DNA of 64,000 bases, taken from assembly GCF_000165425.1 (NCBI RefSeq), contig NW_001799377.1:199204-263203 (forward strand), written 5' to 3'. Below the pieces are notes generated by a model. That model worked only from the letters and a program-made list of their open reading frames with translations, was not told where the DNA came from and ran no database searches. Of this stretch, positions 13,094-25,779 are shown piece after piece. Made by a program: the position numbers and the translations under genes. Source of the DNA: Paramecium tetraurelia. Its lineage: Eukaryota > Ciliophora > Oligohymenophorea > Peniculida > Parameciidae. Each line of letters begins with the position of its first letter. Position 1 is the stretch's first letter.

Positions 13094-14328
13094 ATGAAAG
13101 TGGGAATTATTGGAGGAATTAGTTCATATTTGAGTTATTTAGTTTGGAATAACTATAATAGCAATCAAGTTGAATTGTATTCATTAAATAATGAATTGCA
13201 AAATGAAATTGTCAAAAACTGTCCATCTCTTACATCTTATAGACCTCCTGCATTTTATTGTGGATTTCTACATACAGTAATTCCCACTATCTCAAGACCA
13301 AAAGAGAAGCACATATCTTTTTTCGAGAAGTTAGGGGATACAGGCATTTCAGTAGATTTTGTGGATAAGGGACAATCAATTAATTCTAATCAACCATTAT
13401 TATTAATAATTCCAGGATTGACAGGAAAAGTGTAAAATGGGTAAGCGTAAATATTTAATCATTTAGTTATGTGAATAGCCTCATTACGTAAGCTCATCAA
13501 TATGGCTTTAATAATATTGGCATTTACACTTATAGGATGTTATCAAAGGATGCCGATTTCCATTTTGTGCCTCCCTTTTAAGATTATGGAATTGATTTTC
13601 AGGGGGCAGACAAGGAATATTTTAGGGATGATGTTGTTACTGGGTAAACGACAAGGATAGATTTACCAGCTGATTTACACTACACGTTAAAATATATAAA
13701 GGATAAATACAAATTCAAATAGATATTAGCCATTGGTTGTTCTTATGGTGGCGTGTAATTAGGAAATTATTTAGGAAGATTTTAAGAGCATTCATATATT
13801 GATGCGGGTGTAACTGTATGTTCACCACATAATATCACTGATTGCGAAAGCAATATTTCCACTATCATGGATTTTACAATGACATATATATTAAGAAGAG
13901 GATTGAATATAAATAGACATTTATTTGATGATCAAAAAAATTATCCATAGCAATGGAAACCATCAATATCTAAAGCAATGAATTCTTTGTTTGTTCATCA
14001 ATTTGATAGGTATTATACATCTCAAATATATGGATATAAATCTGAAGTTGAATATTATAAACATTTTTCTTCATCTGATAGATTTTCGCACATTAAAATA
14101 CCTATGTTATGTATAGCTTCCAAAGATGATTATGCTGTTAACATAAAAGCATTGTCTTTAGATAAATTACTTTCAAATAAATAAACAATTGTTTGTTTAG
14201 CTCAATGTGGAGGGCACATAGGTTTTTTAGAAGGTTTGAATGCTGATAGCACTTGGTTTCCAAAACCTGCTTTGGAATTCTTACGACATTTTTCAAAGGA
14301 ATAAAAAATAGAATTTAAAGCTATATGA
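13094..14328 (+). CDS. Alpha/beta hydrolase, ABHD1/3 (YheT/EMB8) type
   Basis: About 402 aa with one 26-nt intron (13441-13466). A hydrophobic N-terminal segment (VGIIGGISSYLSYLVW) suggests a membrane anchor. The hydrolase core begins with LLLIIPGLTGKV, the oxyanion-hole strand. The nucleophile elbow is GCSYGG (Ser about 208), the acid is in SKDDYAV (Asp about 335) and the histidine is in GGHIGFLEG (His about 366), so the triad is complete. ABHD1/3 members act on phospholipids or other acyl esters at membranes; the substrate here is unknown. The gene is intact although broken giant-GTPase copies lie on both sides. Confidence 0.92.
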
Positions 14329-14391
14329 TATATTATATATTCAAATACATCAAAGTATTCAGTGATTTCATCAACTTCCTTAATTCCAAAA

Positions 14392-14945
14392 TCACCGAAG
14401 AATTAAGTAAGCACAGAGCCTTTTTGGAGCTCCAAAACTATCTAATTGATTAATAACTTTCGTTTAATCTTCAATAGTGAAGTTGATATAGTATTCAAAA
14501 ACATTTTAATTAAAACAGAGAAGTACTTTAATAGATTCAATTTGGGATCCTAATTATTGAATTAATTTTTTGTTATTTTATGGAAAATTAGATTCAGATA
14601 ATTATTCTTCTTTCAATTCTTAGCTTTATTAATGGTAAAGTCACCAAAAGGATCCCCAGATCCTTTTAAATCACATATTTTTCATAATATCATAATCAAT
14701 ATGTAATGCTTAATGCTTAATACATCAGAAAGTGTTTAATAAGATATCTCTTGCTTACTTCACTTCTGTATCTTTCTTTCTAGCAACTTTCACTACTGTA
14801 TGAGCACCCTAGCTAATCCAATTTATATCTATCCTCAAATTTAAGTGCAGCATCAAATTGATTAAGTGTAATAATTTCTGAATTTATTTCATCCTCATTG
14901 ACTGATATCTAAAATTTAAGACGATGACCAACATTCATTTTATAT
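14392..14945 (-). pseudogene. Protein-kinase-like fragment, decayed
   Basis: On the minus strand the pieces KFEDRYKLDQLG and GAHTVVKVARKKDTEV resemble the glycine-rich loop and VAxK strand of a protein kinase, preceded by about 50 residues from an ATG near 14944. The two pieces are in different frames, no catalytic loop could be followed, and TGAs interrupt the rest. A downstream stretch (IEDQTKVINQLDSFGAPK, 14392-14500) is also partly coding in appearance. I treat it as a short relic. The kinase identity rests on one region only. Confidence 0.3.
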
Positions 14946-15499
14946 ATAATATTAAATACATGAGTTTATTTCATAACCATATCAAATTAGTTTCCTAACT
15001 AATCTAAATTAGAAAAGAATTAATCCTGACTATAAATTGAACAAAAAGACAAAGGCTTATTCAGCAGGGATCCATTAAAATGTTTGAATCCTTTCTTCCT
15101 AAATCTTCAACTATTATTCTGATGCCAACAGGAACTTGTTTTTGTTGTTATGAATTGTTATGAATTTTACTATCTAACTTATTGTTTCTAGTTTTGATGA
15201 TTATCACTTCCATTATGACTTTTATTAAGATTGCTGATCATATTTCTTTAAATCTTAAAGCTTTCTAAAATAGCCAAACTCCAACAAATAATTCATTTAT
15301 ATTTTATTTTATTTCTCTAATGCTAATTGAACCTCTGTTACATACCTTACAAAAATTAAATTATAAGGTCTTATCTATTAAAATATTCTGAAAAAAGATA
15401 TCCGTTGAGCGAAATAGATAATTCTTATCGATATTCTTTTTGTGATCTAATTATACAATAGATTTGGGGCTGAAGTAAATTTCCTTATAATCACCCAAC

Positions 15500-16450
15500 C
15501 TTAATTCTGCTATTTAAGGACGCCTATTGGTCTAATTTTCACTAATAGCTTATTTTCATAAAAATTAATATTGTATCAATTTTTGGTCAATTATGCAATT
15601 TATAATTTTGGATTTTACTAATATTATGTTATTTTTAACATATTTTCTATATCTTAAATATTCAATATAATCATTTGTAATATTTATCTGATCTCTCTAA
15701 AATATCTTAGTCAAGTTTCTTCGTTAAATCATAACTTGATTTATTATTTTATATGGTTATAATTGCAGCATTTTGTAGTACTTCCTTATAAAAATATTAA
15801 ATTCCTTAATCGAAGATTTTTAAGCAAATGGTATCTTGAAAATATTTTATTTTTTTTGGTTTATAAAATTCAATATAAAATTTAGTCTATAATCATTTAA
15901 ATCTAAATTTTAATTCTTTAATAATAATTGATATTATCCAAAGTATAATATTCTCTAGTTAGCGTGTGAAAATTACAAAATAATATATTCATATTCTCCT
16001 TCGTCATTTAAAATACTATCAAATTCAGAAATTTACATATTGAATTCATTTATATTAACTTAAATTTTTGCAAGATATAATTTTACTGATCTTCTAAATT
16101 TACTTTGGTAATTCTTCTTAAATATTGTGCTTATTTATTTTGATAATTTAATCTAGTTCACTAAATTAGTTGTGAATTATTCAATTTTTAAGATATTTAA
16201 TTGCATCATTTAACGAATTCCTCCTTAAATTTGATTCCACATTCATTATTAACAACATTTAACAATGCAACAATATAATTCTTAAATTGATTATATTTAT
16301 GAGATTCTAATTTTTTATTCAATATCTATTGAATAATATCTTTTATTGTTTACTATCTATACATTTTACCAACTTAATAAGAATTTTTTTATGGGTTGAT
16401 GGTTAAGGTGGAATAATTTTTGTAAAAAAATATTTATAAAATATCATGAA
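15500..16450 (-). pseudogene. Second, inverted relic of the giant GTPase-like family
   Basis: Read on the minus strand, degraded pieces line up in order with the C-terminal half of the + strand gene at 5951-12760: KNYIVALLNVVNNECG against ENYIVTLISQLMNYNNNEGW; INEFNMQISEFDSIL against ITEFNLQFSDFGVIL; RILYFGQYQ against RILCFGQYQ; SSYDLTKKLDQDILERSDK against SSYDLMQKFDKEILEKLDK. The pieces fall in several frames with TGAs between them, so it cannot encode a protein. No N-terminal or G-domain part was found nearby. It lies head-on to the larger copy with the hydrolase gene between them. Confidence 0.6.
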
Positions 16451-17849
16451 ATATAATATAATTAATCGGTTGAGGAGCCAATTTATATGCAAGTCTATTT
16501 TCACGCACCAACCAAGCATTTCAAACTGCCAACAAATTTAGGACAACGAAAGGATGGGAGAGTGTTTCAAAGGAGGAAGTATTAAAATGTTATTGAATTT
16601 ATAGGGTAAAATGGTTATGTTCCATTGAATCAAATTTGTATAGTATATTTTTTTTAGTTCATTAATTAAGACATCCATAATACTAAAAAGTTCTTCTAGA
16701 ATATGTATTATCTCCATAATTTTTCGAAATCTTTGTCGAATGTTTTGTAACTATTTAAAACTAAACTCGCACTTTTACAAAAATAGTTTTATTGATCTTC
16801 AACTTTCTCTTTTGACACAATTCAAGTCTTTATATATTTTAAATGCCTTTGAGGTTTAATAATTAGATTTTTCTATCATCTTCTTTGTATAATTAAATGA
16901 AAATTAGAAAAGTCTGCATGAAATTGAACAAACTTACATCTCAAATTTAGCTTTTATCTATGAAGTTCTTCATTATTCATTAATTTAAATTATAGTTTAG
17001 CCTTTTTAATTTATTAAAAATATATTAAAAATATATATAAAATTTCCAACGAATATCAATTATGATTCCTGATTTCAATAATGGGTATAGCCAGACAGAG
17101 AGTTTGATCCCAAATTTTTTGGAAAACTCAAATTTAAGAGACAACTTTTTAATAAAAAGAAATTTGAATAATTTTATATATAAGATTAATAATTCAAGAT
17201 TAAATTCATTAATCTAACATCTAAGCTCTCATAATGAAATATATAAACTCACATATTTTTTTCGTAAGTAATATGTCAAAAATTAGTTTAATCAATGGAA
17301 AAAATTCAAGAATTTATAAATTTCAACCCAATAATGATAAATGATAAATAACACATATTTTCAAATTGGATTGTAAGAAATAACTTAACTTTTAAATTGA
17401 ATTAAACAGCTTTGTAGAAGGAGGTAGAAATCTATAGGGAATCCATTTTAGAATATATTGTAGAATATTCCAATCGATTGACTATTGAATATTATTGAAT
17501 TTAATTGAAATGAAAAGTTTAGCATATATAACTATGATTTTTAGGTTTTTCAATGATGCTATTTTGTTGATGAAATATTGTGGGAATCAAGTGGTTTTCC
17601 AAAAATTTATTTTTATTCATTTATTTTAATTAATCCATAATCACGATAAATTGATCTTTTTAATATATTTTCTCCACCCCCATGTAGTTCTTTTTAATTT
17701 AACTAAGAAATCATCAGAGATCTGAATTAAAAGTATTGCATATCATTTTTAATGTCTCTTTTTTTAATTATTATTAATTCTAAAACGGTATCTAATAGAA
17801 AATATTGAAGTGATTATTTTTCTTTAATTTATTTCATTGCTCTAAGGAA
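16451..17849. other. Long region without a recognisable gene
   Basis: About 1.4 kb with fragmented frames on both strands. The segment at about 16465-16580 is less AT-rich than its surroundings and might be an old exon or an RNA, but I could assign nothing. The remainder is low-complexity A/T sequence. It may contain further unrecognisable parts of the relic to its left. Confidence 0.4.
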
Positions 17850-18447
17850 ATGGATTTTTAATTTTTTTCATTTACTTTAATTATTGCATTTTATTTTTCA
17901 CTTTTGTCTTTTACAACAGCAGATATAACTCAGATCAAAAATGAAATTTATTGCAATTTAGAAAGTTACAAACATTTAAATTTTAATCCTTTCTTTCTTA
18001 TCATTTTATCACTAAGATCCTATTTCTGGCTGTATGTATATTTCAGTCAATTTCAATTTGTTGTTGATTTCTTAGGTTGTCATGATGCTACACAAATATA
18101 TAGTTACAACAGTTGGAACAACACCCAAAAGAACAATAAATTCATAGTAAAAAAAAAATGAATATGCTTTTGAAGATTTGCTTGTTTGGCCTCAATAATA
18201 ACCTTGGATTCATATATAAAAGACAGTTTACATCTGCATAAGCTAATAGTAATTATGAACATTAAGCTAAAATTAGCTACGAACATTAAGCGAAAATCTG
18301 AATTTGATGCTGGGCAATATGTTATTTTATGCGTATTCTTATGTAAATGATCCAAGATATTCCAAAACCAATTACCCAGATAGTGGTGTTACAAATGCAT
18401 CTACTTATAATTATAGCAAAATCACATTTTTCAAGAATCGTGTTTGA
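17850..18447 (+). pseudogene. Secreted-protein-like remnant
   Basis: ATG at 17850 opens 104 codons to TGA 18159-18161, starting with a strong signal-peptide-like stretch (FSFTLIIAFYFSLLSFTTA) and an extracellular-looking body (LGCHDATQIYSYNSW). Coding-like sequence continues past the stop in shifted frames (YAFEDLLVWPQ, then YAYSYVNDPRYSKTNYPDSG) to TGA near 18447. A tandem duplication near 18255-18295 repeats an (N/S)YEHQAK element. I do not recognise the family. Either a decayed secreted or surface protein, or a short protein followed by debris. Confidence 0.35.
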
Positions 18448-18486
18448 TATTTGGATTATAAATATTTTATATGATATAATATTTGA

Positions 18487-21400
18487 TCAACCCAAATAGA
18501 GCATTATTAATTTCAAATAGTTCTTAGCAATTTCTCCATTTCCACCGCATCTAATACCCATTCTTAAAAATTCTGTTGATTGATCAAGAGAGGATATGAC
18601 AACCTTTATTGGTAGATTTAAAATATTATTTTATTCTGGCGGCTTAATTATCAATTGTCCGCAAGCCCAAATCATTTGTAAACTTTCAAGAGAGGGAAAT
18701 GGTTGCCTTCAATATTAATTACGCTTTCAAATTTAATCCAACAGAAAGTAGTCCTCCTGTCTTTCTGAGCACTTCAGTCATTAGGATGTTAGAAGGTGTT
18801 GTGTTTCTTATAAAAGTATCTAATTTAAAATAGTTCTAATTGCTTAGATTGTTACTAATGATAATCTTAGAATAATTACGCAAAATCATCGAAGAATTTT
18901 GTAAACTTATCATGTTGCATATCAACAGGTTAAACAAATTTATTTGTATAAATAGGTAGATGGAATTCATGTTTCTTTTGTTATCCATTTTATTCATAAA
19001 AAATGGATGAAATAGGCAAAGTCATATTCCCATCATAGCTTAAAACTTGCATCATTACTTGAGGAAAATCTCCTTGTTTTATTGGTAAGATGTTGTACAA
19101 CATACCATTAGTTTAGGAATCTAGTATAGATAGATTAGATATTGGAGAAGTTCCTTCAAATTAGAAAGAAACCTACATATATATATACTGTTATTTGGAA
19201 TACCTTTCCTAGATGTCCACTTATTTCAGATTTATATTAAACTACTAATTCTCCAGGTTTGTCGACTACTTTTCCAACTTATGCAGTTAGCAACACTTTA
19301 ATTTAATTTAAATTGCTAATAGTCTGAGACTTTAAGTTATTCTCCTGGAGGTGGAGGCACCATAATATTAATACCTTCAAGAGCGACTGATCCTTGGGAT
19401 TAATTCAAATAAGGGCATGCTTTCAACCAACTGAGATGCTTTTATAATTATTCAGGCTTGTTTTATAATCTTTATTCAGCCATTGCTATTTCCTGACTTG
19501 CTTAAATTCTGGCCTGATTTAAAAATGTAGGATCCTTTTGTTCTTTTGGATTTAATACCATTCCATAAATTCTCTTTGTAAGGGGATTATTTTATTAAAC
19601 TTATTCTGAATAGGGAGGTATTTTAACAACTATTTAATTAAGAGTTTGTCATCTTCCATTAACAAAGAGAAGTACTCAATTCCTCTTTATTAAATATCTG
19701 GATCAAAGTGTTCTCCATCTATTTGACAAATCATGATTGCTTAGTCTCTTAATTCTGGATATTTGCGCGCTAACTTTACAAAGTCGTTTAATAACATTTA
19801 TCTACTTCTTTCAGTACTAAATGTATAATGTTTGTTAAAAATATCGAATAGTTTTTAAGGTTCTTTATTTTATTCCACTAGCATTTAAGAATATTCACTT
19901 ATAATAAATGCTCCTATGCAAATCAAAGTTTTATGAACATGTGGCATGGATAATTAAGAAAACAATTTAGTGGCTGCATACTTTTATAATTCTTAGTTTC
20001 CTTCTTTTTAGAATCCTACAATAATTTGAATGATTCTAAACCAAATATCTTCAGTTACAAAATCTCCTGATGAATTTATAATCAATATAATTTAAATATA
20101 GGATCTAGAATCTTTTGAATATATAATTCTCACAACTACATCAATGTACCAATAGAGGTTCTCTGCAAATTTTTCAGATAGAATAGCTATTTTTAAAACT
20201 AAATTATCTTTAATTTGTAAATCTGCCCATTTTCAGCATAATTGAGCAATTCCTCCACTATTCTTTAACTTTTATTTGGACTACTTATTAGATATAGCAA
20301 ATCTAATGCTCTTTTTCTGATAGAAATATCATTATCTCTTCAAGATTTAAAAATAGTATTCAAATGGTCTTCTTAAGTATCACCTGCAAGTTTGACAAAT
20401 TTACACATTGTTTCTAATCCTAAATATCTTAAATTTGGTTCTTTAACTGATATGAAGATACCGAGCAATTTCAAAATATCATTCTTCAATTCCATTCCAA
20501 ATGCTCCATTATAAGTTATAATAAGATTCGCAGCTTCGAATAGAATGCCATGATCTACATTATTTTTATTAATGCTTTTTGTGACTTCTGTTTTTTTTTT
20601 TGATAATTTTAGTCAAACATTCTGTCAATTAACGATGAGAATCAGTTGAAGGAGGAGGTGTTGAGAAGAATGATAGAGCCTTCAAAATCTTTACCTGTAA
20701 CCATGGAGCAGGAGTGGCATAATAATTGTAATCCACAGGGCTGTCCTTTTGAATGGCAATTCTATGAAGCAAATTAATCAATTTTGGTGTGCAGTCTTCA
20801 AATATGGATGGGTTGTCTAACTAACATGTTCCTACCAATAACGAAGTAACAGCAGTCATAAATCCTAATGTGGGGTATCTTTGTATAAGTTACACATATA
20901 TAACTGACAAACATCTATTAAATACCTTAAGCCTATTAAGATGGCTAGAATTTGTCTTGATATTTTCTATACATTCTAAGTAAGCAAGCAAATGCCTTCT
21001 TTCGAACATGGAATGTTGATCTAGGCTCTGTCAATGCCAATTTCTAAACATCTTAATGCAAAGCATTGACTAATTCCTATGGTGCCTATGTTCCAACCAT
21101 TGTGAGAGCAAATGATTGAATTATTTCATATGCAGATTGTAGATCAACTCTTATCGAATGCGCTGCTTGTGTGGGTGAGTCATGTGTTTTTTCACTCACC
21201 AGAATTGAAGTGGCTACATATCCTGTGTATTTCTCACTAAATTTTGAAGAATTAATCAAGAAAGCGCACGCTTATAATCCAAAATCGACTTCATAACCTA
21301 ATTTAATAATACTCATTATTGCTACCTAAAATATTGATGTACAGCAATTTCCAAACGTATTTCTTTTTTTAATAACTAGCTAATCCTTTTTAAGATGTAA

Positions 21401-21516
21401 ATTTGCCTCTTATCTTTTACAATTCCTTCTCCACCCTTTTCTCTTCTTATTCCTTATTTTGAGCAATGACGAATGTCAGTGATGAATGTATTCAACCCTC
21501 TCATATTCGTACTCAT
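18487..21516 (-). CDS. AP2A: AP-2 complex subunit alpha (adaptin)
   Basis: The minus-strand protein of about 980 residues starts MSTNMRGLNTFITDIRH and continues KIRGKFTS, ASYQKKKYVWKLLYINILGYEVDFG, GYVATSILVSE, DYNYYATPAPWLQVKILKAL and LEDLLYLISS-type HEAT sequence, the signature order of the AP-2 alpha trunk. It ends with an appendage-like tail (FLRMGIRCGGNGEIA). AP-2 links clathrin to cargo and PIP2 at the plasma membrane. Clear introns are 21298-21325 (28 nt) and 20904-20925 (22 nt). Two phase slips remain: near 21450 (CATTGCT, one base too many) and in an A11 run near 20600. Both are single-base events in an otherwise well-conserved gene, so assembly errors are more likely than decay. I did not resolve every intron between 18500 and 20000. 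Confidence 0.85.
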
Positions 21517-21618
21517 GACTTAATTAATCTTTTTACAATAATTCTATATATACTTTCAAAATTTTTAAATATGCAAATTGACATCTCCATAATAAAGATA
21601 TTATTATCATACCCATTC

Positions 21619-22370
21619 TCATATATGTTGAGGCATTCTCTTCTATCCAAATGCCTTCAATCCTTCTAATCTATCCTAATTGTGGCAAATTTAATAATAC
21701 AAATATTCCTCATTTTAAATTCTCTTTACATATCGACTTCAATTCCTTTATTAATATCTGCCTTGGCTGTTCTAACTCCTATTGGACTCTTAATTATTAC
21801 TCATTATACATTTTAAATATCTATATCCATCTTCATATACATTATTAACTAATCCTATTTTTCATGAATCTTCAACATTTTATCTTCTTCCTATATAGTT
21901 AATTCTTATGCCAACGCTACACCAATCACCCTAGGTGTTTTTAGATTTAACACTTTTATATATATTACTCTCTTGGTATAATTGCTAATCCTATTTCAGG
22001 TAAGAAAATATAGATGACTTTGTTACTACTCTTAAATCACATGCCAAGGGCAATTCTAATCCTCCACCTAATTCAATTCATTTATCACTCAAATAACGGT
22101 TGAGGTAAGTTGGCAATTTCATTAAAGTATCACTTAAATTCTTTACGATTAATTAAGTCTCAAAGTTATTTAATCCTATCATTTTTCAAACAGTTGCAGT
22201 ACAAAATTACTTTGAAATTGATGATTTGAGTATAACACAATTGATAATTTTGAGGTTGCTTTTTCAATAATTGACTATCTCTTTTCAAGCAATAATTATT
22301 TAGATAATGCATTCATTTAAAGGATTATTCAATTCAGCAATTGAAAATCCTTTAATTTCATCATGATTTT
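21619..22370 (-). pseudogene. Enoyl-CoA hydratase (AUH-like) relic
   Basis: Minus-strand pieces spell the crotonase fold in order: GFSIAELNNPLNE, VILKSSISK, LGGGLELPLACDLRVV (oxyanion-hole loop), LPEIGLAIIP, PRVIGVALAQEL, KADINKGIEVDM and DRLEGLKAFGQKRMPQ before TGA at 21619-21621. The order and the DRLEG...F..KR ending fit mitochondrial methylglutaconyl-CoA or enoyl-CoA hydratases. The pieces sit in different frames (for example single-base slips before LPEIG and before NEEYLYYQ), TGAs interrupt the N-terminal half, and the TQRL segment is garbled. No GT-AG intron repairs these, so this is a pseudogene. Confidence 0.72.
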
Positions 22371-22379
22371 GACACAGTA

Positions 22380-22719
22380 GAGTCCTATTGAAAATTATAG
22401 ATTAATTTTTTACATATATTTATATTCAAGTAAGTTAATTCTAGGAGTATTATTATAATTTAATCATTACTCATTTTATTATTTTCTTAATATAGGATAT
22501 ATAACTTTTTTTTCCACTTATTGAATAAATAAGAAACATATTATTTAATTAACACTTTAACATTGAACAAACTTATTAATAATCAAAAACTATATCCAAT
22601 TGCAACATTTTACATTTTATAAAATATTATAATAATTTATTAGGTTTATTGTTTTTTAATGTTAATTTCTGAGTCTTGAGTTCTTAATTTATAGGTTTGG
22701 ATCATAAAATATTTATTTT
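22380..22719. other. AT-rich spacer between divergent genes
   Basis: About 340 nt between the hydratase relic on minus and the RRM protein gene on plus, presumably with divergent promoters. Nothing recognisable beyond A/T tracts. Confidence 0.45.
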
Positions 22720-23880
22720 ATGAATAATTATTCCAGAGATCCACCAAGCAAAATTTTGCTTCTTGTTATTACATAACTATCTCCAACCTTTCCACTTTGT
22801 AACGATCTTCTTTTCGAGCAATTCGCAAAATATGGTGATATCAAAAAAATTCTCATTTTCGAAAGAGGCAAGGCAAACAAAGCTTTTGTTGAATATTATG
22901 ATGTGAAACATGCCATAGAAGCAAGAAAGGATAAACTAGGCAAATATTTAGCTGAAGGGGAAGGAAAGTAGGTATATTTAAATAAGTTTAGACTTACCAT
23001 CCACTTCTCTCGTCTTAAAAATCTTGATCTAGAAGTTGTGGACAAATCTCGAGGAACAGATTACACTTAAGCAAGCAGCACAAATTCAGACACAATGAAG
23101 CACTCTAATACAGATGATCCCAACGTACTTAGATAATAGATTGAATCATTTACTCGTACTTTCACACAAACTTCTTAAAGAAATCTCACTCCTGCCAGAA
23201 ATGACGAAATTAACAACTTATTGAATTCAGATTCAGACGATGACATAGACATTTGGAAATAGCAGAAATAACAAGGACCACAAATATCTTAAGATGTTTA
23301 AAATATGATCACTCAAAAACCATCCAAAATTATTAAAGTGACATCTATCGACGATCGAGTTACTGCTAAAATGCTATATAATATTTTTAACAAATTTGGG
23401 AATGTTGAAGAACTTCTATACGAAAAGTAAATGCAAAGAGTCTTTGTCAGATACCAAACTATCGAGTTTGCTCAAATCGCCAAAGAATATTTAAATAATA
23501 TTTAATTTTTCGATCAATAAGTAATCAAAATATATTAACCTTAGTGGCGAATTTCTTATCACCCTTTATAACAGTTACAACCAACCACCATTTCAGATGA
23601 ATATATGATATACTACAACCCCAATGGACCAAAACTGATTGTTCCTTTATCAAAAACCATCATTCTTAGCGGCGTAATTGAAGCTATGGAAATATCAGAG
23701 ATGATGAGACTCGTTGCCAAAGTCCTTGGTAATTTATACCTTATATTATTAGAAATTAAAATAGTAGCTTCTGATAGTTTAGAAATAACTATGATGAATA
23801 TTTCAGAAACTTTAAAAATCATAGCAGTATTTTCTGACTATGAATACAAAAATTAAAAATTGATTATTTCTATAAAATGA
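22720..23880 (+). CDS. PTB/hnRNP-L-like RNA-binding protein
   Basis: About 378 aa with one probable 24-nt intron near 23729-23752. The N-terminal RRM reads PPSKILLLVITQLSP...LLFEQFAKYGDIKKILIF...ANKAFVEYYDVKHAIEA, followed by FRLTIHFSRLKNLDL, the RNP arrangement of polypyrimidine-tract-binding proteins. A serine- and aspartate-rich linker (about 120-190) leads to a second RRM, SKIIKVTSIDDRVTAKMLYNIFNKFGNVEEL...RVFVRYQTIEFA. Such proteins bind pyrimidine-rich RNA and act in splicing, stability or localisation. Only two RRMs are clear against four in animal PTB. The last 60 residues are unassigned. Confidence 0.85.
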
Positions 23881-24406
23881 ATCTATTTTATAGTATATCA
23901 ATATCTAAATTATTAATTTTTTTCTCTACATATTCTCTGAAATTCAATTCTGATAAAAAAATATATCGAAAATTCAGCTTAAAAGAACAATAGTATAAAA
24001 CTATTATAGCTTCTAAAGAATAACTATATATTAACAATATAAAAGATTTTATATTTTTGAATTAATATAATTCATTAATATATAAAATGTGAACAAATAA
24101 TCTAATTTGAAATAATTTTTATATTTCAAAAGTTCATCAACAAAATTTCTATGAAGACTACTTTATTTGAATGAGTGATATATCCAATATCTTAATCAGT
24201 GGCTTAGCTTTCCTTATAATGTATTATTTGAATTTTCCAAAAAGTATTGCAATAACCTTAATGAGGCTAACTAATTTAAAATCAGAATATTTATTGAATT
24301 ATTGAAAAACCTTTTATATTCAATATTAATTATATTAATAAAATAAAAAATATAATTTATTTAGTAGTTCTTATGTTGAGCATTCAAAACTTAATAAAAA
24401 TAAATA
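23881..24406. other. AT-rich spacer between convergent genes
   Basis: About 525 nt between the 3' ends of the RRM protein gene (+) and the unknown protein gene (-). Very AT-rich, no coding frame, no recognisable RNA. Confidence 0.5.
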
Positions 24407-25741
24407 TCAGATATGAATTACATTTGATTTTTTGAGTTACTCCTTCTTTAATTATTTGTTTAAAATCTAATCTAAGAGATATTTTTATTTCAGTCCCTCT
24501 AATTGTTAAATTTCATTTGCTCTTTTTAGTATTGAGATATTTAATTTGGTTTTCTAAGCGGATTTTTCAACTTGGTTTGATATATTTGATAGATCGACTT
24601 ACATTGGAGATTGTTCTAAAATATTGTATCTTAAACGTGGCTTTATTCTAGGGGACTCTTGATAATTCAACTTTGGTTAATGTTATCTCTCTGATTTTAT
24701 TTAATTGTTATCTCTTGCATAATTAGGATTAGAATCAGACATAGATCTTACTTTTTGAGACAGATTACTATTATTTTATCGGAAAGTTTGATGCTGATTG
24801 ATTGATTAATTATTTACTATTTCAAGCTAGTTTAAATATGAATCTTCCTCTTAATAAGGACCAATCAAGCTCAATATCAAATCATCATTTGGTACAATAG
24901 CATTTAGAGCATCCCATGTAACGATTGGAGTTTTCTTTTAATATATTTATTCTTTTGGTGCAGCATTTAGACTATAAGTAAGCTTAGTTAGAGGTTTAAA
25001 GTTGCTAATATGTTGTGTTACCTTTTTCTTTTAAAGGTGTTATATTAATTGAATTTTTTCAGGATATTTTTCAATCAATTCAGTTCCACTTGTAAACTTT
25101 AGTTCGAATTGCAACTTTTGCTTTGTTTTTTTCTCTCTTTCATTATTTTTATTATTTTCTGATTTTAATTTTCTTTATCTTAAAATTTCTTTAATGAGAT
25201 TTTCATCTTTGATATCAGGATGGAATAATTTGAATTAATAATGAAGCTCATCTTTTGTAAATCTTTATCTGTCATCTTTCATGTAAAATGGTTTACCAAG
25301 CAATTTCATTTTCTTTTAATTTTTTAACCAAACATCAAAACCAAGTTCTGAATAAAATTCACACAAATCAATTCCTCGATATAATGCTAACAAACTAAAC
25401 AATTATTCGAACTATTATAAATTGATGTTTTATCCATTAGTTGCACATTTCTTAAAAAGATCTTGGAGTTCTTGCTTATTAAGAAATTTAATGTTAAAAT
25501 CTCTACAAAAATGAAAGAATTTAGCTAAATTCAATTGATTACTCTCTTGAGATTATCTATCGAATGTTGCATTTACACCTATAGCATATGTTTATTTAGT
25601 GTAGAAGTGGAAGATTTATTGGATTACAGTGTTATTAGAGGGAACAGAATAACTATTTCTTCTTGTATTCTGTTCTTGAGTAGCCGTTGGAACATTTCTA
25701 AATACGGAACTCTCTTCAGATAATTTATTTTTGTTTTTCAT
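24407..25741 (-). CDS. Conserved-looking protein of unknown function, helical
   Basis: A single uninterrupted minus-strand frame of 445 codons (444 aa), no intron needed. The first 200 residues look like a folded helical domain (LAKFFHFCRDFNIKFLNKQ, LCEFYSELGFDVWLKNQ, RFTKDELHYQFKLFHPD). A charged coiled coil follows (LIKEILRQRKLKSENNKNN), then a Q/N/S-rich disordered part and a basic C-terminus (LNKQLKKEQLKKSN). I do not recognise the family. The N-terminal block has an EF-hand-like helical rhythm but no calcium loop. The codon pattern and single open frame make it a confident gene. Confidence 0.85.
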
Positions 25742-25779
25742 TTAAAAAATATATTGAAAAAACTAAAATGATTGTATTA

